Positions 34,825-43,099 of a stretch of 64,000 nt of DNA are shown piece after piece. The stretch is from the NCBI GenBank assembly GCA_032681305.1, contig CP136340.1:558001-622000 (forward strand), read 5' to 3'. The notes below the pieces were generated by a model. It was not told where the DNA came from and made no database searches. It was given only the letters and a program-made list of their open reading frames with translations. The position numbers were made by a program, and so were the translations under genes. The DNA comes from HIMB114 sp008638005. Its GTDB lineage: Bacteria > Pseudomonadota > Alphaproteobacteria > Pelagibacterales > Pelagibacteraceae. Numbering within the stretch: position 1 is the first letter of the stretch; every line of letters begins with the position of its first letter.

Positions 34825-35577
34825 ATGAAAATAAAATTAGAGTGTAAACGAAATTGCACAGGGTTATTTAAAAAGCCAAATATAAAATCTGAAAGGCAAA
34901 AAGAGATTTTATTTGGTGAACAATTTATCGTTACCAAAAAATTTAAAAAGTTTTTTTATGGGTATTCAGCTTATGAACGTTACCATGGTTATGTTGCAAA
35001 AAAAGACCTGACCATTACATCAAAGCAAAATAATTATATTGTTCAAAAAGGTAAGGCTTTTTTATATAAAAAGAATAATAATAAATCTAAAATCAATAAG
35101 TTTCTTTATTTAAACTCAAGAGTATATATTCCAAAATTAGGTAAAAACTTTTCTCAAATAAGCCAATATTGGATCAAGAATGAAGATATCAAAAAAATAA
35201 AAGGAGGGAAAAATACTAATTTTATTCAATCTTTAAAATATTTTAAAAAAACAAAATATGTTTGGGGAGGAAATACTTGCGATGGCATAGATTGTTCTGG
35301 ATTAGTGCAAGAAATGCTTAAAAATATATTTTTAAAATGTCCACGAGATAGCAAAGATCAAGAGAAATTTTTTAAAAAAAAAATTAAAATTAATCAAATC
35401 AAAAAAGGAGATTTATTATTTTGGAAGGGCCATGTAGCTATAGCATTAAATAAAAATGAGTCTGTCCATGCTTATGGTCCCAAAAAAAAAGTAATAAGAA
35501 TGAAAACAAAAAAAATAATTTCTGATTTATTAAAAAAATCTTTAAAATTAAGTTCGATTAGAAGGCCAATAAATTAA
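34825..35577 (+). CDS. NlpC/P60-family cell-wall hydrolase
   Basis: This 250-residue protein has two SH3-like segments (residues about 1-125) and a C-terminal NlpC/P60 cysteine peptidase. Catalytic Cys157 is in DGIDCSGLVQ and His203 in WKGHVAIALN; YVWGGNT precedes the cysteine as usual. Family members cut peptidoglycan stem peptides. There is no signal peptide by eye, similar to cytoplasmic members that process recycled muropeptides. It is very lysine-rich, like its neighbours. Confidence 0.88.
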   Translation: MKIKLECKRNCTGLFKKPNIKSERQKEILFGEQFIVTKKFKKFFYGYSAYERYHGYVAKKDLTITSKQNNYIVQKGKAFLYKKNNNKSKINKFLYLNSRVYIPKLGKNFSQISQYWIKNEDIKKIKGGKNTNFIQSLKYFKKTKYVWGGNTCDGIDCSGLVQEMLKNIFLKCPRDSKDQEKFFKKKIKINQIKKGDLLFWKGHVAIALNKNESVHAYGPKKKVIRMKTKKIISDLLKKSLKLSSIRRPIN

Positions 35578-35665
35578 AATGAGAACATTTTTTTAGTTGA
35601 TTCGATCTCTTTTTATCCATAGTTTGTTCTAGAGCTATATCAAAATATAGTAGGTCAAAAATTAC

Positions 35666-38137
35666 ATGCCACTAGAGAACAATAATCAAATTTTAGCAAT
35701 CCTCGGGCCTACCAATACAGGGAAAACTTTTTTAGCGATTGAAAGAATGCTTGAATATGGAAATGGGGTAATTGGTTTTCCACTTAGATTATTAGCAAGA
35801 GAAGTTTATGACAAAATTGTTTTAAAAATTGGCTACGAACGTGTTGCTCTTGTAACTGGTGAAGAAAAAATTATTCCGCCAAAGGCTGACTATTATCTTT
35901 GCACTGTAGAATCTATGCCTCAAGATATTAACTTCGAATTTGCAGCAATTGATGAGATTCAAATGTGTGCAGATCCTGAACGTGGTCATATTTTTACAGA
36001 TAGATTGATGAATTATAGAGGTGATAAACTAACAATGTTTTTAGGATCAGACACAATAAAAAAATTGCTAACTGAACTTGTTCCAGAAACTGAGTTTATT
36101 TATAGGGAAAGATTATCAAAATTGACTTATTCAGGTTATAAAAAAATATCTAGGATTAAGCCTCGAAGTGCAATCATCGCATTTTCAGTTGATGACGTTT
36201 ACGCGCTAGCCGAATTCGTAAGAAGACAAAAAGGTGGCGCAGCTGTAGTAATGGGGTCACTAAGTCCAAAAACAAGAAATTCTCAAGTTGAAATTTATCA
36301 ATCTGGTGATGTTGATTTCTTAATTGCAACAGACGCAATTGGCATGGGCATTAATATGGATATCGATAATGTCTATTTTAGTGGATTAAAAAAATATGAT
36401 GGTAAAAAAATTAGAGATTTAAGAGACAGTGAAATTGGTCAAATCAGTGGTCGAGCGGGAAGATATATGAATGATGGATCGTTTGGTACTACTGGAGATT
36501 GCGAAAGACTTACTGATGAACAAATTGATAAAGTTGAAAATCATAGGTTTGATGATGTCTTAAATATTTTTTGGAGAAATAGTAATTTAGACTTCACTTC
36601 TAGTCAAAATTTAATTCAAAGCCTAAGTGTAAGACCGCCTCAAGATAATCTACAAAGAAATAAGGATTTAATTGATGAAACAACATTCAGATTTTTAGTA
36701 TCAGAAAAATCAAATCTCAACTTTAATAATCATCAACACTTTGTGAAATTACTATGGGAGTGTTGTCAAATTCCAGATTTTACAAAAAGCTCTTATAATG
36801 AGCACACTGATATCATCTACAAAGTATTTTCATTTTTATCTTCTGATAAGGGAAAGATAACTAATGATTGGATGAAACAACAACTCAGTAATTTAAATAA
36901 TTATGAGGGCAATATTGACAGTTTAGCTAATAGAATTTCTTATATTAGAACTTGGTCATACGTTTCTAATAAAAGTAACTGGGTAGAAAATGCTGATTAT
37001 TGGATCGCAAAAACTAAGGAGATTGAAGATAGACTTTCGGAAAAACTTCATGAAGAACTTTCAAAAAGTTTTGTTGATAAAAGAATAAGCGTTTTATCGA
37101 GGGGTTTAAAACAAGATATTGAATTAAACACAAAAATCATTGATACAAATAAAATTTATATTAATGAACATTATATTGGTAAAATAAATGGTCTTAAAAT
37201 CGAATTGGATTATTCATCAACAAATCTAGATACTGATATAAAATCTTTAAAAAAAGCAGCTAGATCCGGTGCCCAACAAGAATTAAAAAATAGGATAGAA
37301 AAAATAATCAATCATCAAGAATTACTTGAACTTAAAGAAGATTTAAAAATCTATTGGCAAGATAGTAAAATCGCTGAGATTAAGCCCGGTAAGAATTATT
37401 TAAATCCTATTATTAAACTTTTTATTGATGACACTCTAGAAGATAGTGATTTTTCAAACCTAAAATTAACAATTGAAAATTGGATAGAAAAAGAAAAGCA
37501 AAAACATCTAAGTGATCTTATTTCTATTGAAAAAACTTCTTTAAAGAATTCACTTGCAAGAGGATTGGCCTACCAGTTATTTGAAAACAATGGTGTTTTG
37601 AACCGAGAAACTGCCAGTAATATGATTAAAAATTTAAATAAAGAGGAAAGGTATGAATTAAGAAAAAAAGGCATAAAAATCGGAAAGTACCATATATATC
37701 AGCCCAGAATGATCAGACCCAATGCTATTAAATTTAAAACGATATTATGGAAATGCTTTAATAGCACAAAAGAAATGTCGTATCCAAACTTCGGCATAAA
37801 TTTTTTAAAAAATTTTAAAAATAAAAATAAAAATTTTTTAAGAATTTGTGGATTTGAAACTTTTGGAAATTTTATTATACGAGTTGATATTTTGGAAAGA
37901 CTTTTTATTGAAATTATCAATCGATCTAAAGATTATAAGTTTAAATTAGACTCAAAAATCCTGAATCTACTTGGGTGTACAAAAGACGATTTTGTAAATT
38001 TTATTAAATTAATTGGCTATAAAGTTATAAATGAAGAAAATGAATCTGAGTTCAAATATTTGCCAAAAAAAATAAGGAAAAATAAAGAGAAAAAAGCGAC
38101 TAATGCATTTTCAGTTTTAGAAAATTACAAAATTTAA
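35666..38137 (+). CDS. SUV3-like RNA helicase
   Basis: This 823-residue superfamily-2 helicase has Walker A GPTNTGKTFLA (14-24), DEIQ (96-99) in place of DExH, and motif VI QISGRAGRYMNDGS (about 264-277). This matches alphaproteobacterial relatives of mitochondrial SUV3, the helicase of the RNA degradosome. The long C-terminal half is lysine-rich and less conserved. Its neighbours (fdxA, carD) are those seen in other alphaproteobacteria. Confidence 0.88.
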   Translation: MPLENNNQILAILGPTNTGKTFLAIERMLEYGNGVIGFPLRLLAREVYDKIVLKIGYERVALVTGEEKIIPPKADYYLCTVESMPQDINFEFAAIDEIQMCADPERGHIFTDRLMNYRGDKLTMFLGSDTIKKLLTELVPETEFIYRERLSKLTYSGYKKISRIKPRSAIIAFSVDDVYALAEFVRRQKGGAAVVMGSLSPKTRNSQVEIYQSGDVDFLIATDAIGMGINMDIDNVYFSGLKKYDGKKIRDLRDSEIGQISGRAGRYMNDGSFGTTGDCERLTDEQIDKVENHRFDDVLNIFWRNSNLDFTSSQNLIQSLSVRPPQDNLQRNKDLIDETTFRFLVSEKSNLNFNNHQHFVKLLWECCQIPDFTKSSYNEHTDIIYKVFSFLSSDKGKITNDWMKQQLSNLNNYEGNIDSLANRISYIRTWSYVSNKSNWVENADYWIAKTKEIEDRLSEKLHEELSKSFVDKRISVLSRGLKQDIELNTKIIDTNKIYINEHYIGKINGLKIELDYSSTNLDTDIKSLKKAARSGAQQELKNRIEKIINHQELLELKEDLKIYWQDSKIAEIKPGKNYLNPIIKLFIDDTLEDSDFSNLKLTIENWIEKEKQKHLSDLISIEKTSLKNSLARGLAYQLFENNGVLNRETASNMIKNLNKEERYELRKKGIKIGKYHIYQPRMIRPNAIKFKTILWKCFNSTKEMSYPNFGINFLKNFKNKNKNFLRICGFETFGNFIIRVDILERLFIEIINRSKDYKFKLDSKILNLLGCTKDDFVNFIKLIGYKVINEENESEFKYLPKKIRKNKEKKATNAFSVLENYKI

Positions 38138-38140
38138 ATT

Positions 38141-38566
38141 ATGTTTTGGAATAAAAAAAAAGAACAACAAGAAAAATTTAAAAGCTTAGAAATAGCAATA
38201 TGTACGCTTTTAATTCATGCTGCAAAAGCTGATGATAAATTTGAAGATCAAGAAAAAAAATTAATTAGAAAATTTTTAATAGAGTTGGAAATAAAAGATG
38301 AAAATTACCTAGACGAACTTATTAATTTTTGCATTAAGAAAGAAGAACAATCCATTGAAATTCTTAATATGACAAAAGAAATAAAAAAATTAAAATATGA
38401 AGAGCGTCTTTACATTATTGAATTGATAGTCAAAATAATATATTCAGACCAACAACTTTGTCATTTCGAAGATAGATTATTAAGAAAAATTTCGGGATTA
38501 ATCTATATTGAGGATCAAGACTTAGGAATTATTAAAAAAAATATAAAAAATGACGTACATCGTTAA
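38141..38566 (+). CDS. TerB-family protein
   Basis: This 141-residue all-helical protein has the TerB layout: LLIHAAKADDKFEDQEKKLIRKFL (about 22-45) with an acidic metal-binding D-x-D/E turn, and a second matching acidic turn IYSDQQLCHFEDRLLRKI. TerB domains bind metals at the membrane in stress responses; the role of this type is unknown. It overlaps fdxA by 17 bases and follows the helicase by 3. Elsewhere the slot between helicase and fdxA often holds an S4-domain RNA-binding protein. Confidence 0.8.
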   Translation: MFWNKKKEQQEKFKSLEIAICTLLIHAAKADDKFEDQEKKLIRKFLIELEIKDENYLDELINFCIKKEEQSIEILNMTKEIKKLKYEERLYIIELIVKIIYSDQQLCHFEDRLLRKISGLIYIEDQDLGIIKKNIKNDVHR

Positions 38567-38873
38567 CGAAAAATGTATAAAATGTAAATTAACAGACTGT
38601 GTAGAAGTATGCCCAGTTGATTGTTTTTATGAAGGAGAAAATATGCTCGTTATCAACCCTGATGAGTGTATAGATTGCGGTGTGTGCGAACCTGAATGTC
38701 CTATCGATGCCATTGAACCTGACACAAATGCAAATACCGAAGAAATGTTACTCGTTAATAAAGAGTATTCTGAAAAGTGGCCAAATATTTCGAAGAAGAA
38801 AGATCCTCTTCCAGATTGGGAAAGTTTTAAAGACGAAAAGGACAAGTTTAATAAGTATTTTGAAAAAAAATAA
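38550..38873 (+). CDS. fdxA: Seven-iron ferredoxin FdxA
   Basis: This 107-residue ferredoxin has an N-terminal Cys pattern CIKCKLTDCVEVCPVDC and a second CIDCGVCEPECP set, giving a [3Fe-4S] plus [4Fe-4S] arrangement, and a typical acidic/tryptophan C-terminal tail (SEKWPNISKKKDPLPDWE). This is the FdxA form common in alphaproteobacteria next to carD. It begins inside the TerB gene. Confidence 0.93.
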   Translation: MTYIVNEKCIKCKLTDCVEVCPVDCFYEGENMLVINPDECIDCGVCEPECPIDAIEPDTNANTEEMLLVNKEYSEKWPNISKKKDPLPDWESFKDEKDKFNKYFEKK

Positions 38874-38896
38874 AATTTATTAAACCGTAATATGGA

Positions 38897-38923
38897 TTGA
38901 AAATTATCTATTAATAATATAAT
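38897..38923 (+). promoter_or_regulatory. Putative carD promoter
   Basis: TTGAAA (38897-38902) and a perfect TATAAT (38918-38923) are 15 bases apart. Transcription would start near 38930, about 5 bases from the carD ATG, with no Shine-Dalgarno, so the mRNA may be nearly leaderless. Confidence 0.5.
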
Positions 38924-38934
38924 TCACAGCATCT

Positions 38935-39699
38935 ATGCCAAAGAAAACTAAAGCAAAACCTAAAGCTAAAAAAACCACTAAAAAAACACCTAGTAAAAAA
39001 GTTACAAAAAAAGTAGTAAAAAAAAGTAATAAAAAGGTTGCCACGAAAGTAGTTTCAGAAAAAAAAATTAAAACTAAAGTTAAAGAAGAAAAAAAAGAAA
39101 ATTTAGCTCCACAGAATTTTCAAACAAGAACTAGTGCACAAAATGATCTCATTGAAATTAAAAAAATAAAAAAACAAGAAACAGAAAAAAGAGTTTATAA
39201 AGTTAAGGATTATGTGATTTACCCTAAGCATGGTATCGGACAGATTATTTCAGTCGATAAACTAACGATTGCAGGAATAGACGTTAGTGTTTACAAAATT
39301 GAAATTACAAAAGATAAACTCAATCTAACGATTCCAACAAATCAACAAAATCATTTAAGACCTTTATCTAGTTTGAATCAAATTAATAAAGCTCTTTCAA
39401 TTTTAAAAGGGAAGGCCAAAATTAAAAGAACTATGTGGAGCAGAAGAGCTGCGGAATATGAACAAAAAATTAATTCTGGAGATATTTATCAAATTGCCGA
39501 GGTGGTTAGAGATTTAAATAAAAATACAGATATGCCAATTGATCAGTCATATAGTGAACGTCAGCTTTTTGAAAAGGCGTATGATAGACTACTTGGAGAA
39601 GTTTCAATTGTTTTAAAAATTTCCGAGGATGAAGGTAAAGTTCGATTAAATAAATCGCTTGGTAAAAAAATCGAAGAACCGGCTAATCAAAGCGCATAA
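38935..39699 (+). CDS. CarD-family transcription regulator with lysine-rich N-terminal tail
   Basis: This 254-residue protein has a CarD/CdnL RNA-polymerase-interacting domain starting near residue 88 (YKVKDYVIYPKHGIGQI) and a C-terminal helical DNA-binding domain (KRTMWSRRAAEYEQKI...QIAEVVRDL). CarD stabilises the open promoter complex at rRNA and other promoters. An extra N-terminal tail of about 55 residues made mostly of Lys, Thr, Val and Pro (KKTTKKTPSKKVTKKVVKK) precedes it. A bidirectional terminator follows. Confidence 0.93.
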   Translation: MPKKTKAKPKAKKTTKKTPSKKVTKKVVKKSNKKVATKVVSEKKIKTKVKEEKKENLAPQNFQTRTSAQNDLIEIKKIKKQETEKRVYKVKDYVIYPKHGIGQIISVDKLTIAGIDVSVYKIEITKDKLNLTIPTNQQNHLRPLSSLNQINKALSILKGKAKIKRTMWSRRAAEYEQKINSGDIYQIAEVVRDLNKNTDMPIDQSYSERQLFEKAYDRLLGEVSIVLKISEDEGKVRLNKSLGKKIEEPANQSA

Positions 39700-39700
39700 A

Positions 39701-39735
39701 AAAAACGCCCTTCCGGATGAGAAGAGCGTTTTTTT
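39701..39735. terminator. Bidirectional Rho-independent terminator between carD and the KA-rich microprotein
   Basis: AAAAACGC...CTTC and GAAG.GCGTTTTT form an interrupted stem with U-runs on both strands (TTTTTTT after it on plus, TTTTTTTT on minus). It ends carD from one side and the 35-residue gene from the other. Confidence 0.8.
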
Positions 39736-39762
39736 CTAAAAAGTTTCTCTAAAATTAAAAAA

Positions 39763-39870
39763 CTATCTTTTTCTTCTTTTAGTAGCTTTTTTCTTTTTAG
39801 TTTTCTTCTTAGTAGCTTTTTTGGCTTTTTTCTTAGTAGCCTTTTTAGCTTTTTTTCTTTTTTTTGCCAT
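39763..39870 (-). CDS. 35-residue lysine/alanine-rich (histone H1-tail-like) microprotein
   Basis: The frame starts with ATG at 39868-39870 behind a purine-rich ribosome site (GGAACGGAG) and encodes 20 Lys, 4 Arg, 6 Ala and 4 Thr in a repeat of AKKATKKK type. It begins MAKKRKKAKKATKKKAKKAT and stops at 39763 before a shared terminator. Composition is like bacterial histone H1-like tails. It cannot fold alone and probably binds nucleic acid. Family unknown; reality is supported by ribosome site and terminator. Confidence 0.55.
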   Translation of the reverse strand: MAKKRKKAKKATKKKAKKATKKKTKKKKATKRRKR

Positions 39871-40091
39871 CTCCGTTCCTCTCTTTAATTTAAAGTTTGG
39901 AGTATCACACAAAATTAATTATGTGATTCGTTATTAACTAATTTAAAAACGAATTCGTTATTAAAGTCAAACGTTAAAAATTTTATAAATTTCTTCAAAA
40001 AATATTTTTTAATTTTAAAAAAATATTTTTAGTTCTAATGATAAAACAAAATTTTTTTTTAGTTAAAAAGTCAATGTTTTTAGTAACTTTT
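39871..40091. other. Very AT-rich intergenic stretch
   Basis: These 221 bases between the microprotein and the acyl-CoA synthetase hold no ORF that I can support. There are A/T-rich half-repeats (AAATATTTTTT and AAATATTTTTAG near 40000-40030) and an inverted pair AACGAATTCGTT at 39948-39959. This region must contain the promoter for the microprotein. Nothing else is evident. Confidence 0.4.
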
Positions 40092-41783
40092 TTAGTATTT
40101 ATAAAATTTTTCTAACTCAATTTTATATTTTGACTTAATTTTATGTCTTCTTATTTTCATTGTTGGTGTTAACAATTCATTTTCAATTGTAAATTCCTCA
40201 TCAAGAGTTTTAAATTTTTTTATTTTTTCAATAGCAGTTAAGCTTTTATTTGTTTTATCAATCAGTAATTGTATTTGTGTATTATCTAATTTAATATTTT
40301 TTTTTAGCACAAGCAAACAGGATAAATACTTTTCATTATCACCGTGTACATATGCCTGTTCGATTTCGTCATGCAAACATAAAAGATTTTCAATTTTAGA
40401 TGGAGAAATATTATCTCCTCCTAAAGTTACAATAATATCTTTTTTTCTGTCAGTAATTTTTAAATAACCTTCAGAATCAAGCTCTCCAATATCCCCTGTG
40501 TGCAACCATCCATTTTGAATAACTTCTGCAGTTGCTTTTGGATTATGCCAGTATTCTAACATCACGTTTTCACCTTTAACTAATATTTCTCCATCATCTG
40601 CTATTTTCACAAGGTTATTTGAAAATACCTTTCCTACAGTATCTATTCTAATATCATCTACAGGATTACAGGATACTACTGGTGAAGTTTCTGTAAGACC
40701 ATAACCTTGTAAAGTTTTTAACCCTAGGGAGTTTAAAAATAAACCAACGTTTTTATCTAGAGGACCACCACCTGAAACGAAGGCTTTTAAATTGCCTCCA
40801 AAATTATTAATTATCTTTTTTCTAACAATTTTATCTAAAATTTTATTTAAGATATTTTCAAAAACACTAAGTTTTTCTTTTTTAAATTTTTTTGCACCAA
40901 GTTCTAAGGTTTTAAAAAATAACGATCTTTTGATGACTGATGATTTTTTTACAGATGATGACATTTTATTATACAAATTATTATAAAATCTCGGCACCGC
41001 AGTCATTACATGTGGTTTAGCAATTTTAATATTTTCAAGAAGTTTTTCAATTATGGGCGAATAGTAAATTTGTGCTCCCAGAGAAATCTGAACAAATTGA
41101 ACGGTGTGTTCGTAAGAATGTGATAATGGTAGCCAGGTTAAAAACCTCGGTTGTTTAATTTCTAATTTATCAACTAAATTTTTAGCATCCTCACAATTAG
41201 ATAATACACCTCCATGGCTCAAGACTACACCTTTAGGATTACCTTGAGTACCCGAGGTATAAATAATACACGCTGGATCTTTTCTTGTAGCTTCAGAGGT
41301 AAAATTATTTTGTTCAGTTTCAGTTAATTGATTAATATTTAAAATATTTTGTATTTCTTCGAAACTGATAATGAATTTAAAGTTGTAGTTAATTTTTTTT
41401 GCAGCTGAACTTACAGTGTCAAAAAGTTTAGTATTTGATACAATTAATCCTTTGGGTTGACAGTCATTTAAAATATATTCAAAATCTTTTTCGGTATAGG
41501 TTGTATAATTTGGAACTGTAATTGCATTAACTGCCAAAATTGAAAGATCACTAATCATCCACTCTGGCCTACCCTCTGATAACAGCATCACCCTATCACC
41601 TTTACTTACAGATTGTTTGGCTAAATATTGAGCGAGTATGTTAATTTGTTTTGAAGTTTCGACCCATGTTAATGCATTGGTAGATTTGTCTTTATTAATC
41701 CTTAATAAAAAAGGGCTATCTTTAAATTTATCAGCCTGAGATTGATATAACTCATACAAATTATTTAATGATTTAAATTCCAT
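40092..41783 (-). CDS. Long-chain acyl-CoA synthetase (AMP-forming, FAA1-like)
   Basis: This 563-residue ANL ligase activates fatty acids. The ATP loop IIYTSGTQGNPKGVVLSHGG (about 173), YGLTETSPVVSCNP, the GWLHTGDIGELD region and KDIIVTLGGDNISPSKIE are present; the GGxNISP form is typical of long-chain-type enzymes. It is divergent from nothing close and directly precedes tRNA-Leu in the same orientation (4 bases). No fatty-acid degradation genes are adjacent. Confidence 0.88.
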   Translation of the reverse strand: MEFKSLNNLYELYQSQADKFKDSPFLLRINKDKSTNALTWVETSKQINILAQYLAKQSVSKGDRVMLLSEGRPEWMISDLSILAVNAITVPNYTTYTEKDFEYILNDCQPKGLIVSNTKLFDTVSSAAKKINYNFKFIISFEEIQNILNINQLTETEQNNFTSEATRKDPACIIYTSGTQGNPKGVVLSHGGVLSNCEDAKNLVDKLEIKQPRFLTWLPLSHSYEHTVQFVQISLGAQIYYSPIIEKLLENIKIAKPHVMTAVPRFYNNLYNKMSSSVKKSSVIKRSLFFKTLELGAKKFKKEKLSVFENILNKILDKIVRKKIINNFGGNLKAFVSGGGPLDKNVGLFLNSLGLKTLQGYGLTETSPVVSCNPVDDIRIDTVGKVFSNNLVKIADDGEILVKGENVMLEYWHNPKATAEVIQNGWLHTGDIGELDSEGYLKITDRKKDIIVTLGGDNISPSKIENLLCLHDEIEQAYVHGDNEKYLSCLLVLKKNIKLDNTQIQLLIDKTNKSLTAIEKIKKFKTLDEEFTIENELLTPTMKIRRHKIKSKYKIELEKFYKY

Positions 41784-41787
41784 ATTT

Positions 41788-41870
41788 TGGTGGGCGAAAA
41801 GGGAGTCGAACCCTTAAGGTTTCCCGGCGGATTTTGAGTCCGCTGCGTCTACCAATTCCGCCATTCGCCC
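41788..41870 (-). tRNA. tRNA-Leu(CAA)
   Basis: On the minus strand a cloverleaf is clear: 7-bp acceptor GGGCGAA/TTCGCCC, D arm with GGTAGACGC, anticodon stem GCGGA/TCCGC around loop CTCAAAA with anticodon CAA (41834-41836), a long class II variable arm, T arm AAGGG-TTCGACT-CCCTT, and a genome-encoded CCA end at 41788-41790. It reads UUG. Confidence 0.95.
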
Positions 41871-41875
41871 CTCAC

Positions 41876-41904
41876 ATTATAATTTTTAAATTCTATATTG
41901 TTAT
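41876..41904 (-). promoter_or_regulatory. Putative tRNA-Leu promoter
   Basis: On the minus strand a perfect TATAAT (41876-41881) lies 5 bases before the mature tRNA end, with a weaker -35 ATAACA (41899-41904) spaced 17 bases. Confidence 0.4.
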
Positions 41905-42011
41905 AAACGCCAATTAAAAAACTTCAATTGTTTCTGAATTGATAGCTAAGATTAAACTTAATCCTTTTTGTATGGTGTTTTAAATTTGGATAGATATAAT
42001 TTTATCAACTA

Positions 42012-42629
42012 ATGTTTAAAAACTTATTTAATAAAACTGTAGCACTTGCAGCACACAAAAGTGCTAGATTTTTTTTATCATTTATATGCATAATTGAGAG
42101 TATTTTTTTTCCAATTCCTCCCGATGTCATGATTATTCCGATGACATTAGCTAAAAAAAAGAAGTGGTTACAAATTGCTACAATCGCAACGGTCTCTTCT
42201 GTCGTAGGAGGTATCATTGGCTATGCAATAGGTTTTTTCTTTTATAATGAAATAGGTATCCATATTTTTGAATTTTACGGATTTGAGGGTTTTAATAATT
42301 TCAGAGACCAAGTATCGGTAGGAAGAGGGTTTTGGGCTTGGATTATTCTTTTGGCTATCGCTGGATTTACACCGGTTCCATTTAAACTTTTGACAATTTC
42401 AAGTGGACTAATTCATTTTAACTTTTTTATATTTATTATTGTCGCAACACTAACTAGAGGTTCTAGATTTTTTATTTTATCAGGATTACTGAGCCTCTTT
42501 GGTCATAAAATTCTACCTTATTTTGAGAAATTTTCTGGAAAAATTTTAATCATTCTTACGTTTTTATTGTTACTCGGTTTTTATATAGCTTACTTAATAT
42601 ATAATAACTATGAAACATTTTTTCAGTAA
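42012..42629 (+). CDS. YqaA/DedA-family membrane protein
   Basis: This 205-residue membrane protein has five or six helices and the family signatures ESIFFPIPPDVMIIPM (about 29-44) and GFTPVPFKLLTISSGLI. YqaA/DedA proteins are related to lipid scramblases and support membrane homeostasis. Its stop overlaps the dsbB ATG (TAATG). Confidence 0.88.
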   Translation: MFKNLFNKTVALAAHKSARFFLSFICIIESIFFPIPPDVMIIPMTLAKKKKWLQIATIATVSSVVGGIIGYAIGFFFYNEIGIHIFEFYGFEGFNNFRDQVSVGRGFWAWIILLAIAGFTPVPFKLLTISSGLIHFNFFIFIIVATLTRGSRFFILSGLLSLFGHKILPYFEKFSGKILIILTFLLLLGFYIAYLIYNNYETFFQ

Positions 42630-43099
42630 TGCTAAAGACTAAAAATATTTTTAAATATCTTTTAGCTGCCCATATATTAATCATTATTGCAGTTTATTAT
42701 ATTGAGTACATTTTAGATGTTTATGCTTGCAGTCTTTGTAAATATCAAAGGCTACCTTTTTTTTTAAATATTATAGCTTTAATCTTCTTAATTATTAACA
42801 AAGAAAAGTTTTTTAAATTTTTCTATATTTTCATTTTTTCAGTATTCATAAATATAGGTATTGCTACTTACCACGTGGGGATTGAGCAAAAAATATTCGA
42901 AGAAAGCAAAGTATGTAAAATTGACAATAATATTAATAATAAAGAACAATTATTAAAGGAGTTGTACAAAAAAAATAAACCAGGTTGCTCAGAAGTAACT
43001 TTTAAATTACTAGGTTTTTCACTATCTTCACTAAATTTAATGACTAATATTGTATTTTTACTAATAAGCGCCCATATATATAGAAATGAAAAAAAATAA
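42629..43099 (+). CDS. dsbB: DsbB-family disulfide bond oxidoreductase
   Basis: This 156-residue membrane protein reoxidises a periplasmic thiol oxidase and passes electrons to quinone. It has four helices, a CSLC motif after helix 1 (Cys34, Cys37) followed by KYQR, and the second-loop cysteines Cys96 and Cys120. Length fits DsbB. It overlaps the coq7 start by 14 bases. Confidence 0.88.
   Translation: MLKTKNIFKYLLAAHILIIIAVYYIEYILDVYACSLCKYQRLPFFLNIIALIFLIINKEKFFKFFYIFIFSVFINIGIATYHVGIEQKIFEESKVCKIDNNINNKEQLLKELYKKNKPGCSEVTFKLLGFSLSSLNLMTNIVFLLISAHIYRNEKK

Noticed and set aside
35613..35621. DnaA-box-like TTATCCATA
   Set aside because: It is a single near-match without other boxes, an AT unwinding element or a dnaA gene nearby; rpmH-rnpA at 16 kb also has no dnaA or box cluster, so I do not call an origin.
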